Assembly: GCF_008806385.1 (NCBI RefSeq) | Contig: NZ_VZZK01000005.1 | Span: forward strand, 62,001 to 126,000 | DNA from: Methylobacterium soli | GTDB lineage: Bacteria > Pseudomonadota > Alphaproteobacteria > Rhizobiales > Beijerinckiaceae | Length of the DNA stretch: 64,000 nucleotides | Direction of reading: 5' to 3' | Shown here: piece after piece, positions 53,609-60,899 of the stretch | Layout: the number at the start of each line of letters is the position of its first letter | Numbering within the stretch: position 1 is the first letter of the stretch | Translations under genes and position numbers: made by a program | The notes under the pieces: generated by a model | What the model was told of the DNA's origin: nothing | The model's input: the letters and a program-made list of their open reading frames with translations, nothing else | The model's database searches: none

Positions 53609-53895
53609 AGCCGCGCCCGATCGCGTTGCAACGGGCTGGAAAATCGGCAGCCCCGGTCCGGTTCGGCGCGACGGACCCCCTCTCCCGTGCGGGAGAGGGT
53701 TGGGGTGAGGGATGAGCGCCTTCAGGATGGAGCATGCGGTCGTATCGCCGATCTCGGCGCCGATCGGGCGCACCTCGTTCTGAACGGTCTCGACCCTCAC
53801 CCTGTCCCTCTCCCGCACGGGAGAGGGGATCCGCGCCCGCTTCGGCACGGGCGCGGCCGACGGTCCCGTCGCAACGCGATCGGGAACAGCTCTAG
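53605..53895 (+). mobile_element. MITE-like element with 31-bp terminal inverted repeats ending in CTAG
   Basis: The left end (53605-53635) and the reverse complement of the right end (53865-53895) agree at about 26 of 31 positions: both read ctagagc, four variable bases, cccgatcgcgttgc, one variable base, acggg. The interior holds two copies of cctctcccgNNcgggagagg (53679-53698 and 53807-53826) and no protein-like frame. CTAG is present at both outer ends and the left one supplies the stop codon of the sugar transferase gene. Bases 53676-53868 recur in inverted orientation at 12171-12362. The rest of the 395-bp gap, 53896-54003, shows nothing recognisable. Confidence 0.82.
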
Positions 53896-54003
53896 TCGCG
53901 ACCGACCCTCGGGCAGGCGCCCCTCGGCACGGCCCGGCGGGGCCGCCTCCGGAGCGGGGGCGGTCCTTCGCGCGTGATGGGCGAGGTCGCCCGGCGGGGC
54001 CCG

Positions 54004-54363
54004 CTACGGCAGGGCGCCGGCCTTCTCCTTCGCCTTCAGGATCGTGTCGCGGCAGGCCTCGGCCTTGCCGGCCTTGTCCTCGGCCTTGGCCTGCTGGACG
54101 AGGGCCTTGGCCTCCTTCACGCCCCCCGCGGTCGAGGTCACGCCCGGATCGCTCGGCTTCCCGCCGGGTGGCTGCGCCAGGGCCTTGTCGGAATGCGAGG
54201 AGGTGGCTCCGCCCGGCGGCTCCTTGCCGGTGACCTTCTCGGCCCCGGCGCTGTCGAGGCGCCGCTCGAGGGTCGAGATCTCGTCGGCACAGGGCGTCGC
54301 CCTGGCGGGGCCTGCCGCGGCGAGGACGATGAGGGCGGCCGGTAGTGCGTAGGTCATTCGCAT
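54004..54363 (-). CDS. small exported two-cysteine protein beside the lut-like cluster
   Basis: A 119-residue protein; ATG 54363 has gggagaag six bases upstream. A signal peptide (MTYALPAALIVLAAAGPARA) leads to TPCADEISTLERRLDSAG. A central Gly/Pro/Ser-rich stretch is followed by GGVKEAKALVQQAKAEDKAG and KAEACRDTILKAKEKAG. The pattern of one Cys right after the signal and one near the C-terminus in a helical segment is also seen in the 80-residue protein at 56868-57110, so the two look like distant paralogues. It ends the leftward cluster about 180 bp after the gene at 54547. Function unknown; periplasmic. Confidence 0.65.
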   Translation of the reverse strand: MRMTYALPAALIVLAAAGPARATPCADEISTLERRLDSAGAEKVTGKEPPGGATSSHSDKALAQPPGGKPSDPGVTSTAGGVKEAKALVQQAKAEDKAGKAEACRDTILKAKEKAGALP

Positions 54364-54546
54364 CAAGCGCTTCTCCCGAGTGCTGCGCGGGCCGCCGAGG
54401 GTCGGCAGCCCGCGTCAGAGGTGCGGGTCAAAGCGATGCGCGCGGCGAGAGTTCCGCAACGCCAGGTCGCCGCCGCTGCCCCCGTCTGCGACCTTGGCGC
54501 GCAGGTTCGGGGCGGCGCGGAGGGTCACCGGACCGGGGCGGCTCGC

Positions 54547-55179
54547 TCAGAGCCTCGCCTGGATCTTCCGGGCGATCTCGCCGAGGCGCTGCTCGAGGAG
54601 CTGGGGGACCTCGCAGACATAGGTGAGCGACTGGCTGCGCTCCTGGAAGATGCGGCGGTCCCAGGCGAACTTGGTCTCGAGCTCCGACTGGTCCTTGGGG
54701 ATCTCGCGGGCATCCTCGGCGCTCGGCGCGTCCTTGGACTGGCTGATCTTGTCGGCCTCGTCGCGGATGCGCTCGGCCATGATGCGCTGGCCGCGAGCGT
54801 AGCGGCCGATGCCGCTCATCACCCGGTCGCGCTCGGCGTTGAGCAGCTCGAACACCCCCGCGAAGACGCGGGTGAGATGCTTGTCCTTCTCCGGGTCCTT
54901 GGTCTCCTGGAGCTTGGCCAGGTACGCGTCGAGGAGGCCATCGACCTCCGTCAGCTCCGTCCGCCGCGAGGCGAGCTTCTGGGCCAGGGCGGCCGCCTCG
55001 AAATCGTCGCCCCAGGGCCCCGCCGCCGCGAGGTCCGGCCCGGTCCAGACCGTGCCGGCACTGAGGCTCGACACCTTGCGCTGGACGCAGGGCCAGTCCG
55101 GATCGGATTTGGGCTGGGCGAGCGCGGGGCCCGCGAGCAGGGCGAAGCAGAGGAGGCTCACGAGAGGGCGTGCGGTCAT
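54547..55179 (-). CDS. exported helical protein of the lut-like cluster (LutG position)
   Basis: A 210-residue protein whose ATG (55179) overlaps the permease stop codon in an ATGA. Signal peptide MTARPLVSLLCFALLAGPAL, then KSDPDWPCVQRKVSSLSAGT with the first Cys. Most of the mature part is predicted helical (ASRRTELTEVDGLLDAYLAK, VMSGIGRYARGQRIMAERIR) with the second Cys in YVCEVPQLLEQRLGEIARK. In the lanthanide cluster of Methylorubrum the gene at the equivalent place after the permease is lutG, an exported protein of unknown function. That identity is inferred from order, not from residues. Confidence 0.75.
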   Translation of the reverse strand: MTARPLVSLLCFALLAGPALAQPKSDPDWPCVQRKVSSLSAGTVWTGPDLAAAGPWGDDFEAAALAQKLASRRTELTEVDGLLDAYLAKLQETKDPEKDKHLTRVFAGVFELLNAERDRVMSGIGRYARGQRIMAERIRDEADKISQSKDAPSAEDAREIPKDQSELETKFAWDRRIFQERSQSLTYVCEVPQLLEQRLGEIARKIQARL

Positions 55180-56060
55180 GCGTTGTCTCCGGCCGGGCCG
55201 CCGCGCCGGGCCATGATGCCGCGGCCGGGGTCGTAGGCGATCACGGCGAGGGTGAAGAAGGCCAGGGTGGTGCCGACGACCACCGCGCAGGCGACGGGCT
55301 CGAACTGCCCGTAGAGGGCGAAGCGAACGAGCTGGACCGCGTGCGTGAAGGGGTTGAGCTCGCAGATCCAGTAGAGCGTCTCCGAGGATTCCCGGATGCG
55401 CCACAGGGGGTAGAGCGCCGAGGAGGCGAAGAACATCGGGAAGATCACGAAGTTCATCACGCTGGCGAAATTCTCGAGCTGGCGCACCATCGAGGACAGG
55501 AGCAGCCCGATCGCCCCGAGCATCAGCCCGGAGGCGACGAAGGCCGGCAGGGCCGCGAGATACCCGATGGTCGGGATATCGGTCTCCCAGAACCACGCGA
55601 CGGCGAGAAACGCGTAGGCCTGCACCACCGAGACGGTGACGCCCGCGATCAGCTTGGCGAGGAGCAGGAGCCAGCGCGGATAGGGGCTCGTCAGCAGCAC
55701 CTTCATGGAGCCGACCTCGCGGTCATAGACCATCGAGAGCGAGGATTGCATGCCGTTGAAGAGCTGGATCATCACGGCGAGACCCGGCACCACATAGACC
55801 TCGTAGAGCACGTAGGTCTGGTAGGGCGGCTCGATCGAGACGCCCAGCGTGTTGCGAAAGCCCGCCGCGAAGATGAACAGCCAGACGAGCGGACGCACCA
55901 GGGCCGAGAAGAACCGCTCCTTCTGGTTGAAGAAGCGCAGCAATTCCCGGCGCACGATGCCGCCGAGGCAGATCAGATAGCCGACCGCGTCGAGGCGGCC
56001 GTGATGGGCGAGCGTCGCCGAGCCCCGCGCGGGGGCGCTCTCGATGGCGGGATTCGTCAT
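55176..56060 (-). CDS. lutF: ABC-2 type transporter permease, PQQ-associated / lut cluster (LutF-like)
   Basis: A 294-residue membrane protein with six helices. Characteristic are GIVRRELLRFFNQKERFFSA before TM1, ALVRPLVWLFIFAAGF, VMIQLFNGMQSSLSMVYDRE, VGSMKVLLTSPYPRWLLLLA, the SSALYPLWRIRESSETLYW loop and CELNPFTHAVQLVRFALYG. This is the PedC-type permease of the PQQ alcohol-oxidation ABC system, the same family as LutF in lanthanide transport. It is encoded directly after its ATPase (22-bp gap) and overlaps the next gene by four bases. Transport direction cannot be told; genetics in relatives indicates a part in lanthanide uptake. Confidence 0.85.
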   Translation of the reverse strand: MTNPAIESAPARGSATLAHHGRLDAVGYLICLGGIVRRELLRFFNQKERFFSALVRPLVWLFIFAAGFRNTLGVSIEPPYQTYVLYEVYVVPGLAVMIQLFNGMQSSLSMVYDREVGSMKVLLTSPYPRWLLLLAKLIAGVTVSVVQAYAFLAVAWFWETDIPTIGYLAALPAFVASGLMLGAIGLLLSSMVRQLENFASVMNFVIFPMFFASSALYPLWRIRESSETLYWICELNPFTHAVQLVRFALYGQFEPVACAVVVGTTLAFFTLAVIAYDPGRGIMARRGGPAGDNA

Positions 56061-56082
56061 CTGCCTGCCCGTTCCTGCCTGC

Positions 56083-56871
56083 TCATGCGGCCTGCCGCGC
56101 CCCGTCCCTCGGCTCGGCGACGAGGCGTCGGAAGGCGGCCTCGAGGGATTCCTCGCCGCCCCCGATGGTGCCGGCCCGGCCCCGGGCCACGATGGAGCCG
56201 CGGTGCAGCACCACGGCGTCGTCCTGCGCCTCGATCTCCTCGAAGATATGGGTGGCCCAGAGCACCGACAGCCCCTCCTCGCGCACCAGCGCCCGCACGA
56301 TCCCGACGATGTCGGCGCGCGATTCGAGATCGAGGCCGACCGTGGGCTCGTCGAGAAGGAGGAGGCTCGGCCCGTGCACCAGGGAGCGGGCGATCTCGAT
56401 GCGGCGGGACTGGCCGCCGGACAGGGTCCGCACCTTGTCGTCGCGCCGCTCGGCGAGGCCGACCCGGTCGAGGAGCGCGTCGATGCGGCGCTTCGCGGCC
56501 TTGCGGGCGATGCCGTGCAGGCTCGCATGGTACAGGAGATTCTGCGCCACCGTGAGGTCGGTATCGAGGGTGCGGGCCTGGAACACCACGCCGAGATGCG
56601 CGAGCGCCCGCGAGGGCTCCCGGTCGAGCCCGTGCCCGAAGATCGAGACCCGGCCGTCCTGGTTGGTGTAGAGCCGCGTGATCACCGAGAACAGCGTGGT
56701 CTTGCCGGCCCCGTTGGGGCCGAGCAGCGCCATGAACCGGCCGCGCTCCACCGTGATCGAGACGTCCGACAGGGCCGCGCGCGCGCCGAAGCGGTGGCTG
56801 ACATGGGCCACGTCGAGGGCCGGTGCGGCGTGCAGGGCCGCGCTCGCGGGGCCGCCCGCCATCTCGCTCAC
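56083..56871 (-). CDS. lutE: ABC transporter ATP-binding protein, PQQ-associated / lut cluster (LutE-like)
   Basis: A 262-residue ATPase. The GTG at 56871 overlaps the previous stop codon in a GTGA, giving MSEMAGGPASAALHAAPALD. Walker A is LLGPNGAGKTTLFSVI, the Q-loop is LGVVFQARTLDTDLTV, the signature is RTLSGGQSRRIEIARSL, Walker B is LLLLDEPTVGLDLESRADI, and the switch His is in WATHIFEEIEAQDDAVVL. All catalytic residues are intact. It matches the TIGR03864-type ATPase of PQQ-dependent alcohol dehydrogenase systems and drives the permease encoded at 55176-56060. Confidence 0.88.
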   Translation of the reverse strand: MSEMAGGPASAALHAAPALDVAHVSHRFGARAALSDVSITVERGRFMALLGPNGAGKTTLFSVITRLYTNQDGRVSIFGHGLDREPSRALAHLGVVFQARTLDTDLTVAQNLLYHASLHGIARKAAKRRIDALLDRVGLAERRDDKVRTLSGGQSRRIEIARSLVHGPSLLLLDEPTVGLDLESRADIVGIVRALVREEGLSVLWATHIFEEIEAQDDAVVLHRGSIVARGRAGTIGGGEESLEAAFRRLVAEPRDGARQAA

Positions 56872-57110
56872 TGGCCCATCGCCCGCTTGGCGTCGCCGAC
56901 GGCGTCGACACACTCGTCGTACTCGCCCTCGCCCTGCTCGCGCTCGGCCACGCGCAGGGCCTTCTTGAGCTTCGGCAGGGCGGCCTCCGACGGGGACTTG
57001 GCCAGCGCGTCCTTGATCATCGCGATGCCGTCCTGGCAGGCCGCCTTGTCGTCCGCGAGGGCGGGCGCCGCCAGGAGCAGGCCCGCGAGGGTGAGAAGGC
57101 TGAGGCGCAT
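56868..57110 (-). CDS. small exported two-cysteine protein of the lut-like cluster (LutD position)
   Basis: An 80-residue protein with a signal peptide (MRLSLLTLAGLLLAAPALA) and an acidic mature part: DDKAACQDGIAMIKDALAKS, then LPKLKKALRVAEREQGEGEY and DECVDAVGDAKRAMGQ. Two cysteines would tie the ends of a helical hairpin. Asp/Glu are abundant around EGEYDE, which could bind cations, but no EF-hand is present. ATG 57110 has aggag upstream. It overlaps the ATPase gene by four bases. Resemblance to the protein at 54004-54363 suggests paralogy. Confidence 0.75.
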   Translation of the reverse strand: MRLSLLTLAGLLLAAPALADDKAACQDGIAMIKDALAKSPSEAALPKLKKALRVAEREQGEGEYDECVDAVGDAKRAMGQ

Positions 57111-57121
57111 CGGGGGCTCTC

Positions 57122-57571
57122 CTACTTCACCGTGATGGTGCCGGTCATGCCCTTGGCCTCGAGGCCACGGGATTCCCACTTGTACGCCCCCGGCTTGATG
57201 GCGACGAACTCGATCGCGATCTCGCCCGGATCGTCGAATTCGAGGTGATCCGGCGGGCCGCCGCCATGGATTTCGAGATGGTTGATCACGATCTGGTTGA
57301 GCCAGATGTAGCGGAAGAATTCCGGCGCGTAGAACTTGTACTCCTGCCGGCCCTTGGCGACGATGCGCAGGCGGTAGGCCTTGCCGGATTCGAGCTCGAT
57401 ATCCTTGTTCTCGACGACGAAGTCGTTGCCCTCCTCGTTGCCGAGGACGAGGTCGGGCAGGTTCTGCCGCTTCTTCGTGAGATCGAGGGCGGAAGCCGGC
57501 CAGGTCGCCAGTGCGCCCGCCATCGCGGCGCCCGCGAGGCTCAGGGCCGCCAGCCGAAACATGCGCGTCAT
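57122..57571 (-). CDS. exported cupredoxin-like protein without the copper Cys (LutC position)
   Basis: A 149-residue protein; ATG 57571 with gggggagac upstream. The signal peptide is MFRLAALSLAGAAMAGALAT. The mature part has FVVENKDIELESGKAYRLRI, FYAPEFFRYIWLNQIVINHL, EIHGGGPPDHLEFDDPGEIA, IEFVAIKPGAYKWESRGLEA and a final KGMTGTITVK. The strand order and the late G-M-T-G resemble cupredoxin-fold proteins, but the type-1 copper Cys is missing, so copper binding of that kind is unlikely. His and acidic residues could bind another metal. It lies between the beta-propeller and the 80-residue protein genes. Confidence 0.78.
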   Translation of the reverse strand: MTRMFRLAALSLAGAAMAGALATWPASALDLTKKRQNLPDLVLGNEEGNDFVVENKDIELESGKAYRLRIVAKGRQEYKFYAPEFFRYIWLNQIVINHLEIHGGGPPDHLEFDDPGEIAIEFVAIKPGAYKWESRGLEAKGMTGTITVK

Positions 57572-57657
57572 TCTAGGTTGTCTCCCCCCGAGCCGCCGCG
57601 CGGCGGCCGCGTTGCGTCCTGATCCGTCCCGGTTCCGGCCGATCGCGATCGGCGCCC

Positions 57658-58644
57658 TCATTGCGGCGAGACCGCAACCCCCCAGGGCAGCAGCCCGACC
57701 GGGATGCTCTTGACCACCTTGCCGGCCTGGACGTCGACCACCGAGACGTCGTTCGAGGTGCCGTTCGTGGAGAAGAGGAACTTCTGGTCCGGCGTGAAGG
57801 CGAGCTGCCAGACGCGCTGGCCGACGGGCAGGTACTTCTCGACCTCATGGGTCTTTGCGTCGATCACCGCGATGCGGTTGGCCGGGCCGAGCGCCACGAA
57901 GGCCTTGGTGCCGTCCTTGGTGATGCGGATGCCAACGGGCTGGATCGCCTCGTCGTTCACGCTCGGGATCTTGAAGGTGATCTTCTTGACGACCCGGCGG
58001 GCCGCGACGTCGATGATGCTGACGGTGCCGCCGACCTCGGCCGAGACCCAGAGGAACTTCCCGTCCGCCGTGAACTCGGCGAAGCGCGGGCGGGCATCGA
58101 CCAGCACGTTGTCGATCACCTGGAAGGTCTTGGTGTCAATGAAATGGGCCATGTTGGTGGTCTCGGAGGTGTTCACCAGGACCTTGCCGTCGGGGCTGAG
58201 GCCCATCCCCTCCGGCTCGACCCCGACCGGCACCTCGGCCAGCACCTTGTTCTTCTCGATGTCGATGACCGTGACCTGGCTGTCATCCTCGTTCGCCACG
58301 TAGAGCGGGTTGCCCTCGGGGCCGAGGATGAACTGCTCCGGATCGGGGCCGGAGCGGAGCGAGCGCAGAATCTTGCCGCTCGTCGTGTCGAGGACGTCGA
58401 TGCGGTCGTCGTCGCTGGCGCAGACGTAGAGCTCCTTGCCGTCCCGGCTGACCGTGATCCCGCGCGGGCGCCGCCCGACCTTCCAGGTCGCCGTGACGGC
58501 GAGGGTGTTCGCATCGATGACGCTGACCGAATTGCCCTTCTCGTTCGAGACGTAGACCGTGTAGGCCCGCGCCGAACCGGAGGCGGCGAGTAGGGCGGCG
58601 GCCATGGCCGCGACGCTCAGGCCCGCCTTGATGCAGCGGCTCAT
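57658..58644 (-). CDS. lutB: YVTN-family beta-propeller protein, PQQ-dependent-catabolism associated (LutB-like)
   Basis: A 328-residue exported protein; ATG 58644 with gggaggg six bases upstream. The signal peptide ends near SGSARAYTVY. Repeating blades begin VYVSNEKGNSVSVIDANTLA, ELYVCASDDDRIDVLDTTSG, PLYVANEDDSQVTVIDIEKN, FLWVSAEVGGTVSIIDVAAR, AFVALGPANRIAVIDAKTHE and FLFSTNGTSNDVSVVDVQAG, so about seven blades. This is the TIGR03866 type found with PQQ-alcohol-dehydrogenase ABC genes and in the second position of lut clusters. The role may be a periplasmic binding scaffold for substrate or metal; not shown here. Confidence 0.88.
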   Translation of the reverse strand: MSRCIKAGLSVAAMAAALLAASGSARAYTVYVSNEKGNSVSVIDANTLAVTATWKVGRRPRGITVSRDGKELYVCASDDDRIDVLDTTSGKILRSLRSGPDPEQFILGPEGNPLYVANEDDSQVTVIDIEKNKVLAEVPVGVEPEGMGLSPDGKVLVNTSETTNMAHFIDTKTFQVIDNVLVDARPRFAEFTADGKFLWVSAEVGGTVSIIDVAARRVVKKITFKIPSVNDEAIQPVGIRITKDGTKAFVALGPANRIAVIDAKTHEVEKYLPVGQRVWQLAFTPDQKFLFSTNGTSNDVSVVDVQAGKVVKSIPVGLLPWGVAVSPQ

Positions 58645-58787
58645 AGGGTTCCCTCCCTGGACGCTCGCCCTGCTGGCGATGCGATTGGCGCAGATTTTAG
58701 TGCGTTTTCCGCCGGTTGCGAGCGGCCAAGCCCTCCCGGGCCCGTTCGCGATTGCCGCAGGGCGCCCGTGCCGCCGGCAATCCGCAC

Positions 58788-60020
58788 TCATTTGAACTTG
58801 CAGGTGGTCTCCGGCAAATCGACCCCGAGCGTGTCGAGCGGCGTGCGCTGGTGCAGGTAGCCGGCTTCCGGCGAGACCGATACCACCGCCTTGGGCTGCA
58901 CGATGATGAGCGGCTGGCGCAGCTGATGGTCCCAGGGGCGGAAGCTCAGGGAGACGCCTTTGTAGGCCGGCAGGCTGAAGCTCGGATCGGCGAAGTAGGG
59001 GGCGATCACGGCCGGGTCCGCGCTCTTCTTCACGGTCACGGCGTCGCCGACCGCGCGCACCGAGGCCCAGACCTGATAATCGAGGGGACGCATCAGGCGC
59101 CCCGAGAGGCGCCGGAAGCGGTTCTGCGCCTGGGCGGCGCCCCAGGTCTCCAGGGTCGGGTGCCAAGTCGTGGCGATCAGCCCCTGCGTGCCGGCGACCG
59201 GGCGCGGGTCGACGGTCCGGAAGGGCACGTAATCGCCCCAATCCCCCGCCTCGTCCGCCACCACCGCCATGTCGTAGTCGACGCCCCGGGTGAACACCAT
59301 CGCCTCGGAGCGGGTCGGGGTGTCGCCGCGCGCCTTGGCGAGCGGCCCGAAGGTCCAGGGCTTCTCGGCCTGGATCTTCAGGGCGAATTTGCGGGCCGAG
59401 TTCTTCCAGGCCTCGGCGTAGAGCCTGTCGGCTTCGTTGGGCCCGACGATCAGGAACAGCTTGCGCCAGCGCATGAAGGTCAGGAACTGGGCGAGCGCGT
59501 CGGTCTGCATCGCCCGGCTCGGAACGACGTGGAACACGTTCGCACGACATTCCGCGCCGCGCAGGGCGTCGTCGGGCGCGGCGGCGTTGAACACCACCGC
59601 CCCCTGCCCCTTCACGGCGTCGGCGACACTCAAGATCTCGGCGGCGGGAAGCGCCAGGATGAGGTACTTCACGCCCTTGTCCACCAGCGCCTTGGCGGCC
59701 TCTGCGGCGCCGGGCGTCCCCTCGCCGAGCGCGACCTCGTCGAGGGCGTAGGTCTGCTTGGTGAAGCGGCCCGTGGTGTTGTTGTCCTGGATGGCCATGC
59801 GGGCGCCGGCCACGCCCTCGTCCTCCGGCACGGCCTCGGCGTCGTAGGAGGCCGGCGCCTGCTGGGGCCGATAGATCACGCCGATCCGGGTCTCGCTCGC
59901 CTGTGCCGGCGCCGGCGGGGGTGCGGCCGGTTCCTGCGCGGAGGCCGGCAGCCCTTGCGAGAGCAGGCCGGCGAGGGCCAGCGCCGGGGCGGAGAGTCGG
60001 GAGCGGGGGGGAAGGGGCAT
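58788..60020 (-). CDS. lutA: ABC transporter substrate-binding protein, PQQ-associated / lut cluster (LutA-like)
   Basis: A 410-residue periplasmic binding protein of the type-1 fold (TIGR03863-like). Signal peptide LSAPALALAGLLSQGLPASA. The first lobe has RIGVIYRPQQAPASYDAEAV and MAIQDNNTTGRFTKQTYALD, the hinge part YLILALPAAEILSVADAVKG, and the second lobe WRKLFLIVGPNEADRLYAEA, RGVDYDMAVVADEAGDWGDY and ATTWHPTLETWGAAQAQNRF. It ends LPETTCKFK. In Methylorubrum extorquens the homologue LutA is the first gene of the lanthanide uptake cluster. Same position here; metal specificity is inferred. Confidence 0.85.
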   Translation of the reverse strand: MPLPPRSRLSAPALALAGLLSQGLPASAQEPAAPPPAPAQASETRIGVIYRPQQAPASYDAEAVPEDEGVAGARMAIQDNNTTGRFTKQTYALDEVALGEGTPGAAEAAKALVDKGVKYLILALPAAEILSVADAVKGQGAVVFNAAAPDDALRGAECRANVFHVVPSRAMQTDALAQFLTFMRWRKLFLIVGPNEADRLYAEAWKNSARKFALKIQAEKPWTFGPLAKARGDTPTRSEAMVFTRGVDYDMAVVADEAGDWGDYVPFRTVDPRPVAGTQGLIATTWHPTLETWGAAQAQNRFRRLSGRLMRPLDYQVWASVRAVGDAVTVKKSADPAVIAPYFADPSFSLPAYKGVSLSFRPWDHQLRQPLIIVQPKAVVSVSPEAGYLHQRTPLDTLGVDLPETTCKFK

Positions 60021-60318
60021 GCGGCCAGCACGCTAACAACATCTCGCGCGCGCACTCAACGGCGGATGCATAAGCAATAAATAAGTGAACGGCGCACCGC
60101 TCCGGGCCGCGCGCGTTGCGCGCGAGCGCCAGCGCTGCCAGATCGGGGCCGGCGGCACCCGGCGCGCCGATCCCCGCGCGCAGGCGCCGGCTGCCAGGCC
60201 AAGCCCGCACGTTGCCAAAACCGGCTCGCGCCCGAGATCAGGGGCCGGGCGCGTCCGGTTGCGGCGCCTGCGCGTCCCGCTCCCGCCTTCGCGCCGCTCC
60301 CGACGTGAGATCCGCACC

Positions 60319-60867
60319 ATGGCCAGACGCATCCCGGAACGATCTCTCCGTCCTGCCCTCCGGCCCGTCCTCCTCGGCCTCGCCCTCGCGGCGGTAGCGG
60401 CCGGCGCGGCCTCGGCCGCCCCCGAGAAGGCCGCGATCTTCGCCGTGGAACTCTCGGATCCCGGCGTCGTCGGCGGCCGCAAAGCCCGCCCCGACGAGAC
60501 CCGCAAGCTCGCTCTGGTCACCGAGGAACTGCGCAAGGCGCTCCAGGCGAACGGCGCGATCGAGCCCGTCGACGTCGCCCCCCAGGCGGCCGAGATCGCC
60601 AAGCAGGGGCCCCTCTTCAAATGCGACGGCTGCGCGGCTGGCATCGCCAAGACGCTGGGTGCGGACCTCGCCGTGACCGGCTATGTGGAGAAGGGTTCGA
60701 ACCAGATCTTCAACCTCAACGTCACGATCGCGGACGCGGCCACCGGCAAGATCGTGCGCGGCGGGCAGGTGGTGATCCGGGCCGATACCGACGACACCTG
60801 GGCCCACGCCATGCGTTGGGTCGTCAAGAACCGGCTCCTGGCCGAGCCCCTGCCGAACCGGTCCTGA
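60319..60867 (+). CDS. DUF2380 domain-containing exported protein
   Basis: A 182-residue protein with a signal peptide (ALRPVLLGLALAAVAAGAAS). The DUF2380 part has IFAVELSDPGVVGGRKARPD, LALVTEELRKALQANGAIEP, FKCDGCAAGIAKTLGADLAV with a C-x2-C pair, TGYVEKGSNQIFNLNVTIAD and DTWAHAMRWVVKNRLL. Such proteins are found next to methanol- and PQQ-related genes in methylotrophs, but no function is known. ATG 60319 is preferred over the long Arg-rich extension. It is divergent from lutA and 32 bp ahead of the methylofuran operon, with which it may be co-transcribed. The 298-bp gap before it contains only promoter-like AT-rich sequence (60065-60085). Confidence 0.78.
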   Translation: MARRIPERSLRPALRPVLLGLALAAVAAGAASAAPEKAAIFAVELSDPGVVGGRKARPDETRKLALVTEELRKALQANGAIEPVDVAPQAAEIAKQGPLFKCDGCAAGIAKTLGADLAVTGYVEKGSNQIFNLNVTIADAATGKIVRGGQVVIRADTDDTWAHAMRWVVKNRLLAEPLPNRS

Positions 60868-60899
60868 ACCGTCCGATCCCCGTTCGTTTGAAGCGTCCC

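Noticed and set aside
57658..60210. A single 850-codon frame joining the beta-propeller to upstream sequence
   Set aside because: The upstream part is an out-of-frame shadow of lutA; the beta-propeller has its own signal peptide, start codon and strong ribosome site at 58644.
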